Shown here: positions 10,421 through 21,346 of the stretch, piece after piece
How positions within the stretch are numbered: the first letter of the stretch is position 1
How the letters are laid out: the number at the start of each line of letters is the position of its first letter
Source of the DNA: Puccinellia tenuiflora
Taxonomy: Eukaryota > Streptophyta > Magnoliopsida > Poales > Poaceae
DNA: 64,000 bases
Direction of reading: 5' to 3'
Assembly: GCA_012064385.1 (NCBI GenBank)
Contig: QRDG01000237.1
Coordinates: 688,756-752,755 of the forward strand
Notes under the pieces: generated by a model
Told to the model about the DNA's origin: nothing
Seen by the model: the letters and a program-made list of their open reading frames with translations, nothing else
Database searches by the model: none
Made by a program: the position numbers and the translations under genes

Positions 10421-12775
10421 AACAACAAGTAAGTAAGCCTAGCTATATGGCTATAAAGAAAGCGCTTTACGGGAGGCAACCCGGTTGTTTTTATTTGGAT
10501 TTTCTTTGAGTCCTCTTGCTGTAAAAAGAGATTGTTTTCTTAGTTTAGTTTCTGGAATTTTTAATAAAGTGCCAAGTTTTACCCATTTTGGTTGAAAAAG
10601 TTGCTATACCTATTCGGAGATTTTATTCCTGCACAGAGTCTGTGCACGGTTTGATTTTGCATTCCTATTCGGTAAATCCAAATGAGATGAGATTTTTACT
10701 GTAACTGAAACTTTTCATCCTCTGTATGTCTGAATGTTCTCAGATTTTTTAGTCAAGTTTAAGTAGGACCGAAAAAATACGTTTGCTGCTGCTGTTTTTC
10801 TGGACAGATTCTGTCCCATATTGTTTTATGCATAGTTTGAACTATTGAGTTGATCCAATTGAGTTTATGGGTAGGCATACAACATTATACATTCTCTGGT
10901 AATTCATATGAATTTTAATCCATGGATTATATGCAGCAAAGAAACTTGTTTATTTATCTATACTAATATCACCCCATAGAAAAGAGATGGGAGAAATTGT
11001 GTTTTGAAGTTTTTTCACAGGGATTGGAGGAGATGCACCATGAGTTATCCAAGGATGGTGAAAAACATAAGCCTGGGGATGTGAACATCCCCACTGAACC
11101 AAAACACTCTCGGTTTGCACACGTCTAACTTCTGTTTTTCTATCATTGCACTTTATCGCATAAACTTGGAGCGTCTTTTAGTTTGTTTTGCTTTGATTTT
11201 TAGTTTGTGAGACCACCACACTATCTTTTATATATGAGAACGCTACTGGAAATTTGGGTTGAAATATCTTGCATGCTTTTATTTTATTGGGAAAAGGGAT
11301 GTCTAAGTTGATTTGTAATGACACATATAGTTGCATGATCCATGAGCCTCTTTATGAGTAATAATTCGCAAATGCTTTATCATGAGCTATCTTTTATTCA
11401 TGTTTTGATGCTGTATGTTATTTCACCTTGTTTGACATGAATTAGTTAGTTCTATGGACACTCATGCATGCATCTAGATGGTCATCTTTCTCCCTTTTGC
11501 TAGCCCAAAAATTTCAACAAGTAAAAACTTGTTTCCAACACCTTCAGCCCAAGTTTTTCCAGTGAGTTCACAATATCTACCTATTAGCTTTATGCTATTC
11601 CAAGTATGTTTATCATGTTATTTGTGTTATCTATACCTCTAAATGAAAATGAATATGTTATTTATTGTAATGGTAAAAGTTGGTTAAAAAGCTCTCGCGA
11701 ACTTGATGCACACTTTACTTTTATTGCATTCGAAAAGATGAACCGTTGTGATTAATATTATGAAGATAGTGGCTTGATAAATGTTTAAGGTTGGGAGTTA
11801 ACCCATATGTGCTGTCACATGCAAAGCTTTCAACATGTTTCATCATTTGTTTAGTTGATATCATGTACTTTTGTCTATGGATGCCTATCATGATGAAATA
11901 AATGTGGAAATAGAGTTAAGTTTAAATGAGTTTGTATAAATGGTTTAGAGAGAAACCTGGGCCGCTAATCTAAGCCATGCATCATTCATGGTGGAAATTT
12001 ACTTACATGCTATTTTGAACCCTCTGTGATACACCCTACAATAAAAAGCTATATCAAGTGGTAAATAAAGAGGGTGTTGAGATTGTTCAATATGTTTGTT
12101 TGTCTTGTTGTTTTGATATGGGTTTGATCCATATCATGGGACAAGAGGTACCCCAGTTGAGACTCTTGATGATACCGTTATTACTTACAATGATAGATAA
12201 CTTAAACTTGCTTTGTTTCCCAAGTTGAGTAATCATGGTGTAGGCACTTGTATTCAAGGGGCATGAGACATCTAACCTTTACTTTACCAAGGCCACTACT
12301 CATATTTGCTTTCACATTCAACTTTAATCATTCAAGATGCTATGATAGGGGAATGAGAGCTTGACACCAAGTATTACCATTGCATTCAATAACTTAAGTA
12401 TAATAGTTTGGAGGATAGATGAAATTTATGCATGCTTTACCTCTACTTATTTATATATCATTTCCAAAGTGTCCACCTTTTATATTCAGATTTTCTACAC
12501 TCTATGGACCTCAAGTATGCAAAAGTAAGAATGTCCATAGTACTATCTTTTATGTTGCACTTTGTGAACTATCATTGAACATCTTTTCATTTGAATACTT
12601 GATATCATTTTATAAATTGTTTGCATATTGCTACTTCTTTGAAATAATGAATCATTTGACTTTATGTAGCAGTAGCAATCATCTTTTATATCCATGTTGT
12701 GATTATATTGCAAAGTTCATGTTAGTTTTATCACTTTCATACTCGAGGACGAGCATGAGTTAAGCTTGGGGATGT
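10421..12775 (+). other. 3' non-coding region of E1 with polypurine tract
   Basis: About 2.35 kb of AT-rich sequence, closely matched by 40673-43038 in E2. It starts with a conserved hairpin-forming block around ACGGGAGGCAACCCGG (near 10468). A GGGGAT...ATCCCC hairpin sits at 11074-11093. The polypurine tract TAAGCTTGGGGATGT is at 12761-12775, next to the 3' LTR. A 114-codon hydrophobic open frame (12419-12763) recurs in E2 but is not called as a gene. Confidence 0.7.
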
Positions 12776-13816
12776 TGATGCATCTAAAATGCATACATGA
12801 ACTTTGCACTATAATAGTTATATTCCAACCATATTTGCAGAATATAAGGGGTATATTACTGTTATTTAATGATCTTTGGTAATTTATGATGATATCCACT
12901 TTTTATGGAATTAATCCTGCGCAGGCAGAAAACCCCTATTTCTTCCCGTATTTGTTTCAGGACCTTAACGACGTCATAATGAGCTATAAATTTACGGGGG
13001 TCATTATTTTGGAAGGAGAAGATTTAGGAGCGAAAGAAGTCAACGAACGGAGGCCGGAGGACCAAGATGGAGGGTCCCACGCGGCTACAGTACCAGGCCG
13101 CGTGGGCCCATCCCATTTAGCCCTCGTGGCGCCGTTTGCATCGATCCTTCGCCCAGAAGCTTCCTCGTGACCTAAAAACGCCTATATAAGAGGTCCCCCG
13201 ACGTTTTTCCAGAGGAGAGCCGCCACACGAGAGAAACAAGAAACAGAGACCAGGAGGCTGCAGATTGGAGGGGGAAAACTCCGGCGGAGCCCTGCCGGAG
13301 AGGTCTCCACCTTCTCCATCGACATCTCCACCGTCTCCATGATGAAGAGGGAGTAGTCCACCTCTGGACTATAGGGTTTGTGGCAGTAGCTTATGTATCT
13401 CTCTCTCTCTTGAGCTTCACTAATTAGCACCGTATGAGCTGCTGAACATGATTACGGTCACCGTTGTATTACCATTGTGGTGGATCTTTCTATGAGTTAA
13501 TACATGTTGAGATTGCAATGTTATATTTCAGTTATGAAAGTAGATGCATATTATGTACCCCGTTCTTATATCCTTGTTATGATCAAGCATGTTTATGAGA
13601 GCGTGTGGGGGGGAACGTGTGCATTAGTTGGAGTAACGGGGGTGGTGAAGTGATAAGCTGACAACTTGAATATCATGATCCATTGGGTGTTTACCTTACT
13701 TTGTTACCTCACTAGGGATAAACCAAAATACCATGTTGTAGGGTAGGAGGAGTGACATGCCTCTAACCAAGACTAGATCCATTATGTGTTTATTTTCACT
13801 TCATGTCATTAATCTT
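12776..13816 (+). mobile_element. Truncated 3' LTR of E1
   Basis: Matches the first ~1040 bp of the E1 5' LTR and then stops within TCTT at 13813-13816, where the sequence switches to element X. The missing part is about 740 bp. Confidence 0.9.
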
Positions 13817-14253
13817 GATAGTACGGCAATCTATCCTATAACCCGGTTTCTCCAGTAACAACATGAGACCGGTAAAATAGAAACCCTATCAAGATCATAC
13901 CTTTGCCTTGCGCATAAATCCACTTGAGGTCGAAGAAGACGATCTTCATCACCTCAAGACGCACACCACCTTTCTTGATTGCGCTTCGCTTGGTGAAGAT
14001 TCACATGTTGCTCCCCATACACCAAGATGGGAGAAGCACCTCTTCGGCATATCTTCACTTGGACTTGAGTGTTGATCAACACGCACTTAGCCTTGATCAA
14101 CACATACACTTCTTCCCTTAACCTTGATTCCAACAAATGGAGATCAAGCAACTCAAATGGACACACCTACAAATATAGCTCAATACAAACATTAGTCCAT
14201 AGAGATTGTCATTAATTACCAAAACCACACATGGGGGCAACCATGCACTTTCA
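13813..14253 (-). mobile_element. LTR fragment of element X
   Basis: Nearly identical to 6603-7044, including the LTR terminus CTTTCA at its right end. Only the first ~440 bp of the LTR (minus orientation) remain. It could be what is left of the 5' LTR of the X copy at 5413, but the flanks (GATTT on the left, GGGGG on the right) do not match as a target duplication. Confidence 0.85.
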
Positions 14254-16717
14254 GGGGGTTCCATAAGTCTTCCCACGTGTGGGTAGTGCGCTCAGTCTTG
14301 GATAAGCTGAAAAGAACTCGGGTCCTAGGCGACACTAGCAGAACAAATCACCATATTTGGCCTTTCGCCGGTGCCTTATCTTTATTATAATAACAATTAT
14401 ACCCACATAGCATGTCTTCAATTAATTAAGCTATACCTACTAAACATCAACATAATATGAGATATACCACAATCAACTCCTAAGCATGCTAGTTGGTAAC
14501 TGCAGGTAACTCAAACAAAAGGATATAGGCAGGCATATGGGGATATCTGGACTACTAACAGGCTATGCAGTTCTATTAGAAAACGTAGACACAACTGAAC
14601 GAATCCTAAAGCATGCAAGATATGGCATAGGCATCACATGATAAAGTGGGGGAGGGGCTGCTTGCCTTGTTGCTCAGTAGCCTAGTACTGGGCTAGATCC
14701 TCGGAGGTGTCGGGGTACTCGGCAACGTCGTCGTCTACGGGTAACCCCAAACATAGCAAAGGCAACAATCAATACATATGCTTCAATCAAGGATGATGAC
14801 ATGAGCAATTTAATTGTGCAGCAAGTTAAAGTGCTAAACATTTTATTAGGCAAGCTAAAGTGGCTTATTGCAATATTATAAACACCTAATGCGATTAAGG
14901 CATTTTTAAAGTTCATTTAATGGATTTTCTATTTATCCCGAAAGTTAAATTGTTTATTAAATGCATGAAAAATTATAAACAGGTAGATTGCATTTTTAGC
15001 TACAATTTGACATAAAATTCATAATTTTTGGAATTATAGAACAAAAGTTATGAATTTTGCAAGATTAATTAATTAGCAAAAGATTTATTTATTTTAGCCA
15101 TTTAATTAAATTCCAAAAATCAACCAAAATTTATATTGAACAGATTACATTTTTTTGATTTCAAAACATATTTTTATTGCAATTTTTGAGTTCGAAAAGG
15201 CCAAGAATTAAACATTTTATAAAAACAGGACAAAAACTTTTAGCAGGGACCTAGTTGCAAAAGATTTTAAAAAACTAGGGTTTTCTGCAATTTTGTCAGA
15301 TCTGGATCTGGGGATATTTTTGTCACCGAGGTAGTTTATACACATCAGTACGACATGTGGGACCCAGTGGCCCACTTGTCAGTGACTGGAAGAAAACAGA
15401 GAAAACAAAAAAGGGGGGTTTTATTTGGCCGGGGAGGGATTCGATCCCGGGATCGATCTGGAACACAAGCGGACGGTGACCAGCTGGGCTGAGCTCGGGA
15501 TCTTGACAGAGAGGGGATCTAATGGCCCAAGTAACAGATCGATGCGGCTAACTGAATTTTGACACTAAATTCAGACATACAGTTTCATAGGACGACGTCG
15601 ACGTGCTCGGGGTGGCCGGCGTCGATCACGGACTGGTGGCGCGAGCTACTAGCTACCAAAAGGTGCGGTGTGTGTGGGGAAGGCGTGCTGGAAGTGGCCG
15701 GGGCAGCGGAGCATCTGGTGCTCGTATCCGCGGACATGCGCGTGCTCGACAGGGCGGCTTCGGCTTATCGACGGCGACGGAGCGCACGAAGGCGACGTCC
15801 AGAGCAAGGGGAGAGGGAGAAAAAGGGGTTGCCCGAGGGCGGCGGCTCACTCAGAGGCTGCTGGCATCGTGGACCGGCCCGAGATTACGATGGTGACGTG
15901 CGGCAGAGGTGGACGGCGGCGACCATGGCGTGCTCCCGCGTCGTTGACGAAGAAGAGGAAGAAGGGGAAGCAGATCTTGGTGTAGTCGTTTGGCTCCAGC
16001 TCTGCGCGGACGTCGATGTGCTCCGCTATCCCGGCGCATCCTCCATGGTGGCTCCCCGTCGGTGGTTCTCCTCCGGTTGGTGGGTGGTGCTCGGGAAGGT
16101 GGAGAAGCAGAGGGAGGAGAGGAAAAGGAAGGCGGCGGCGGAGAGGGAAAGTGCTAGGGTTTGGAGGGAGAGGCACCCGGGGGGCTGGCTTTATAGGGGG
16201 AAAAAGGAGGGGTAGCGTGGCATGGCGCGGCGTGGGCGACGGCAGGCGCAGCGTGGACGTGCTCCCGTACGGAGAAGAAGACAAAGGAGGATGATGCTGG
16301 GCTGTGAGGACTGGTGGGCTGCTCCGGCTGGGCCAAGAAGGAGAGGAAGAAAGGGATGCGGCCTGCTTCCAATTTTTTCTTCCTTTGCAAATTTTCCCTT
16401 TTCCACGGAAAATTAGAAGAAGAGATAAAGAGGGAAAACAAAAATAGAGGCCATTTTATTTGTACCAAAATAATTATATTATCAACACAACTTGGTAACT
16501 TGTTTATTTGCTTGACAAGGAAAAAAATGGTTTTATTTGTTTGGTTGAAAAAATTAATTAGCACACAAGTGATGGTGACATAAAATTAAGCCATATTATT
16601 TATTTTGAATTTTGGAAAAGCAACAAATGCAACAACAGGCATGATGATGTCATGATGATGCATGAAATAAAATTAACAAGCAATTAAAAGAAAGGGGATT
16701 ACTTTTGGGATGTTACA
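14254..16717 (-). mobile_element. 3' LTR (partial) of chromodomain Gypsy H
   Basis: Aligns with 18496-21010 of the sister element A. On the minus strand it starts TGTAACATCCCAAAAG at 16717. A TATA box (CCTATAAA on minus) lies near 16190-16197. About 1.16 kb of the LTR's far end is missing at the join with X. GC-rich open frames at 15559-16294 on both strands are LTR artefacts. Confidence 0.85.
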
Positions 16718-17332
16718 ACTCGCCTCCCCTCCCCGAAGGAATCGCGCCCCGAGATTCCTATGCAGAAGATGATCTTCGCGTTCCCATGTTGCCTCTTTGT
16801 CGGAGTGATGAGACCACTGCACCTTGAAGAACTTGATGCTCTTGTTGCGTGTGCGACGTTCAGCCTCATCGAGAATGAGAACAGGATGCTCATGGTAGGT
16901 GAGGTCTTCTTGGAGATCAATCGACTCATGATCAACATCACAGCCTGGATCTTTGAAGCACTTCTTGAGCTGAGACACGTGAAAAACATCGTGCACCTTG
17001 GAGAGCTTTTCCGGAAGTTCCAACCGGTAGGCAAGTTCTCCACGTCTTGCAAGAACCTTGAAAGGACCAATGTATCATGGAGCTAGCTTGCCCTTGATAC
17101 CGAAGCGATGTGTGCCTCTCATGGGAGTGACACGAAGATACGCCAGATCACCAGGAGCATAGACCATGTCCCTGTGCTTGCCATCATAATAGCTTTTCTG
17201 ACGTGACTGAGCAATCTTTAGGTTTTCGCGAATGATGCGGACCTTTTCTTCGGCTTCTTGTATGATGTTAGGACCAAAGAGTTGACGTTATCTAGTTTTA
17301 GACCAGTTGAGAGGAGTCCGGCACTTGCGGCC
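16718..17332 (-). pseudogene. 3' end of H pol with chromodomain, plus polypurine tract
   Basis: The polypurine tract (GGGGAGGGGAGGCGAGT on the minus strand, 16718-16734) abuts the LTR. Upstream on the minus strand is the C-terminal tail of integrase, with VHDVFHVSQLKKCF, then a chromodomain with FFKVQWSHHSDKEATWE. Chromodomains direct integration into heterochromatin and mark chromoviruses; the iMet primer site and long LTRs suggest the Tekay/Del branch. The tail runs on out of frame near EDHLLHRNLG. At 17332 the gene is cut by insertion of A; it resumes at 49499. Confidence 0.85.
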
Positions 17333-20300
17333 TGTAAGCCCCACTTAGCGGAAATAAACATTTCGCCAAGTAGAACCACAATTTGGATTACATCACATGC
17401 ACAAGTACGACACAAAAAGATAAATAAACATAGTTCGAAATACTTTTATTACATCATAGGGGATCATACGTCCCGAATACAGCGGAAGCAATCACTTGTC
17501 TGAGTACAGACTACATCAAAGGCCAAAGGACGGAGAAATAAAAGAGGGGACCCGTCCACGGTGGTCTCAGGCTGCCGCCTAGGATCTCGATCTACTCGTC
17601 GTAGTCGGCTTCGAACTCTACGTAGTAGCCACCATCTGGATCGTCGAACTCTGTTGTCGCTCCTGCATCGGTGAAAACACGGGCACCAGACACTCGATGG
17701 TATGAGTACGGGGGGCACTCAGCAAGTCTTGCGCACAAGAGGAAAAGAAGGTAGGATGCACATGCATTGGGGTTGAAAAGGGGTTGTTTGTGGACATGCA
17801 GCAGCAGCACCTAACAACTACAGAAGACACGCTACAACTTGCGTCTAATTAGAATGAGGGAAGAGAGCGCTTGCGCTACTGGGCTAAACTACTCACCAAG
17901 CAAACCCGTCCTGAGACAACTCCATCATATCATATTCCCACGAGGAAGTAGTCCGAACACTCACACGTTGAACAAGTTTTATTCAGATTATTATTCGAGT
18001 AAAGCTATTTACTAAGAAAATTAGCTATTAGTAAATATGGTGATGTCTATGATCTTTTTAGCCAGCACATTACCCAAGTCGTCCATAACCGCGGACTCGG
18101 ATTTTCGAAAGATTTAACCCTGCAGGGGTGCCCAAATGTAACCATACACGTTCGATCAACCACACGCCACAAAGGCAAAAGGTATCGCAACACGACCTTC
18201 CCCTTCACTACTACATTGGATAGAGAGCCACCTATCTGAGACTGATCCATGTGGGGAGCCCGGACGAAACTCCTTTGCGGGCCCAAATGTTGCGTGAACG
18301 GCTTCAGGAGGATAACACTCATACGATTTCTCCTCCTTCCACACTCGATAAACGAACGCTCTGCAAACCTATATGCGCCCCCCATAGTTGTAACCTCTCA
18401 TCTTCAACATGCATCGTGCGTATGCTACAAATGGTAAACACCCGAACTACTTTGTGGCTCCCTAACAAATATAGTAGATCCGGTACTGAGTTGCGGGGGG
18501 TTCCATAAGTCTTCCCACGTGTGGGTAGGGTGCTCATTCTTGGATAAGCGGAAAAGAACGGTTTTTCCTAGGGGACACTAGCAGAACAAAACACCATAAA
18601 CTGGCCTTCCGCCGATGCCTTATCTTTAATATAATAAAGTGATTCCCACATAGCAAGTATTCAATTATTAATATATACTAGCTAAACATGTGATAGACCA
18701 CAACCAACTCCTAAGCATACTAGTTAATAGTAACTGGAAACAAGCATAGGATATAGGCAGGCATATCAGGAATGACTGGACTTCTATCAGGCTATGCAAT
18801 TCTAATAGGAATCGTAAGACACAACAGAACGGAAGTCCTAAAGCATGCAAGATAGGAATAGGCATCACATGAGAAAGTTGGGGAGGGGCTGCTTGCCTGA
18901 TGGCTCAATAGCCTGGTACTGGGCAAGATCCTCAGAGGTGTCGGGGTACTCAGCAACGTCGTCGTCTACGGATAACCCCAAAACATAACAAAAGGAAAAT
19001 CAATACAAATGCATTCAAACAATTATGATGACATGACAAATTTAATTATGCAGCAATTTAAGTGCTAATCATTTTATTAGGCAAGTTAAAATTAGGGTTT
19101 AGCAATTTAATAAACAAATTAGGCATTTAGGGCATTTTATTAATTCAATTAATTGCATTTTCCATTAACCCGAAAATTAAATTATTTAATTCATGCATGC
19201 AAAAAAATAGATTTGGACAGATTGCAATTTTAGCTTTAATTTGATATAAAATTCATAATTTTTGGAATTGTAGAACAAAAGTTATGAATTTTGCAAGATT
19301 AATTAATTAGCAAAAGATTTATTTATTTTAGCCATTTAAATTAATTCCAAAAATTAAACAAAAATTATATTTGAACAGATTACAATTTTCTGAGTTGAAA
19401 ACATATTTTTATTGCAATTTTGACAAAAGAAACATGTGTTATTTGGTTATTGCAAAAACAGGACATAAACTATTAGTAGGGACCTAGTTGCAAAAAGATT
19501 CGAAAACTGGGCTTTTCTGGAAAAGTTCCAGATCTGGTTCTGGGGATTTATTTTGTCACCGGGATGAGATCTAATCCAGTGTATGACATGTGGGACCCAC
19601 TGGCCCACATGTCAGTGGCTGTGGAAGAAAGGAAAAAAAAGGGGGGTTTAAATTGCGCCATCGGGGGATCGAATCCGGGGCGATCTGGTGTGTGACAGGG
19701 GCGGACCAACTGGGCTGAGATCGGATCATGATTGAAGGGAGATCTGCAGCTAAAAGAGGTAGATCTACGCGGTGTAGCTGAAAACTGAACATAACTGATC
19801 CCAAGCTTCAGGATTTGCAATGCAGGACGGTGTCAGTGACGCAGATCGGCAGGTTCACATGCATGCCTGATCGACCTGGTGGAAGCCCATGGGTGCATGG
19901 TGCAGCGGTGCATGTGCAGGAGGCGGACGTTGCTGGTGTGCTTGTGCATAGGGAGCTCGCATGGTGCAGGAGCAGCGGCAACGCGAGCTGACGGATGAGC
20001 TCGGCTACCGGCGGACGGAGACCTACGGCACCGCTCGATGACGGGCTCCAGAGCAAGGAAAGAGGGAGAAGGGGGGCCAAAGGCAGCGGTGTGCTCACCC
20101 TGGGCTGGAGAAGAGTAGATCGGCCGAGGTGGTCGACGAGGAAGCGGCTGGTGATGGGGTAGACGATGTTGCTCGGCCGAAGAGGAAGTAGAGGGAAGAA
20201 GACCCTGGTGTTGTTGTTCCCGCGTGCGTCCTGGCTCCTGCTCCTGAGGTCGACGTGCTCCTGCACGTGGTCGACGAGGACGTGCTCTAGCTCGGCTACC

Positions 20301-21010
20301 CCATGGCGACGATGCGCTCCTCCGGCTGGTGATGGTGGAGTGGCGCGGAAAGGTGGAGAAAACGGAGGGGAAGAGGAGATGGTGGCGGCGCGAGGAGGAA
20401 GAGGAGGAAGGCGTTAGGATTAGGGAGAGAGGCTCTGCCGGGGCTGGTTTTATAGGGGGAGCCGGTGGTGGCGAGCTTCGGCGCGGATCGACGGAAGTGG
20501 CGTGGGGCGCTTCGGCGCTGGCGACGTACAGGTGAGGGGTGCGGGAGAAGGAGATAAAGGCAAAAGGCCAGCTGGGCCGGGCCGTAGATGGGCTGGCCGG
20601 GGAAGAGAAGAAGAGAGGGAAAGGAGAGGAAGGAGCTGGGCTTCGGCCAGCTCTGGTTTTTTTTTTCAGTTTTGCATTTTTTTCTTTTCCCAGAAAAATA
20701 GAAAGAGAAGAGAGGAAAAGAGGGAAAAAATAGGGTTAGGGTTTTTGTTTTCCCACCAAAATATTTGGTGACTTATCAAATTCAAAATACCATTTTACTT
20801 GCTTGTCCAAAATAATTTTGGTTTTAATTATTTTGTTTGCAATTTAGAAAATAAGTATTGCATGTGATAACACATAAAATAACAATTTATTTTGTTTGTT
20901 CTATTTTATTTTTGCAAAACCACAAATGCAACAACAATGATGATGTCATGATGATGCAATAAATAAAACAAACATGGAAAGTGAAAGGGGATTACTTTTG
21001 GGATGTTACA
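17333..21010 (-). mobile_element. 3' LTR of Gypsy A
   Basis: 3678 bp, TGTAAC...CTTACA on the minus strand. A minus-strand TATA box is at 20447-20455. A palindrome-rich motif shared with family B lies at 18071-18130. A perfect GACATGTGGG/CCCACATGTC inverted repeat is near 19587-19615. No gene is supported within it. Confidence 0.92.
20447..20455 (-). promoter_or_regulatory. TATA box of the A 3' LTR
   Basis: The minus strand reads CCTATAAAACC about 560 bp from the LTR start. The same box is at 48933-48941 in the 5' LTR and near 16190 in H. Confidence 0.55.
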
Positions 21011-21346
21011 ATTCGCCCCCCCTCGAAGGAATCGCGCCCCGAGATTCCTAAGAAGTGAAAAGGTCGGGATACTCGGATCGAAGATGATCTTCGCGTTCCC
21101 ATGTTGCCTCTTTGTCGGAGTTATGAGACCATTGCACCTTGAAAAACTTGACGGACTTGTTGCGGGTGCGACGTTCAGCCTCGTCAAGAATACAAACAGG
21201 ATGCTCATGATAGGTGAGGTCTTCTTGAAGATCGATCGTCTCGTGATCAACTGCACGGCCTGGATCTTTGAAGCACTTCTTGAGCTGGGACACGTGGAAG
21301 ACATTGTGCACCTTGGAGAGCTTTTCCGGAAGTTCAAACCGGTAGG
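21011..21346 (-). pseudogene. 3' end of A pol: chromodomain remnant and polypurine tract
   Basis: A polypurine tract (AGGGGGGGCGAAT on the minus strand, 21011-21023) abuts the LTR. The coding tail ends with EYPDLFTS and a stop at 21048-21050. It carries LPEKLSKVHNVFHVSQLKK and a chromodomain (FFKVQWSHNSDKEATWE). It is cut at 21346 by a family-B LTR, and about 190 bp of pol present in H (roughly 17030-17230) are absent here. Confidence 0.85.

Larger units (their letters stand above)
7359..13816 (+). mobile_element. Athila-like non-autonomous LTR retrotransposon E1
   Basis: Order: 5' LTR 7359-9136, Asp-tRNA-type primer site 9148-9165, protease-like ORF 9467-10420, a long 3' non-coding region, polypurine tract 12761-12775 and a 3' LTR cut off at 13816. 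LTRs begin TGATGCATC and end CGTCATCA. There is no gag capsid, reverse transcriptase or integrase, so movement would need help in trans. The primer site and the DLGSS/ILGRPFL protease signatures point to the Athila/Tat side of Gypsy. The left target candidate is AGGAT (7354-7358); the right one is lost with the LTR end. Confidence 0.85.

Noticed and set aside
15559..16294. Several overlapping frames of 90-218 codons
   Set aside because: GC-rich LTR of H, both strands open, none recognisable.
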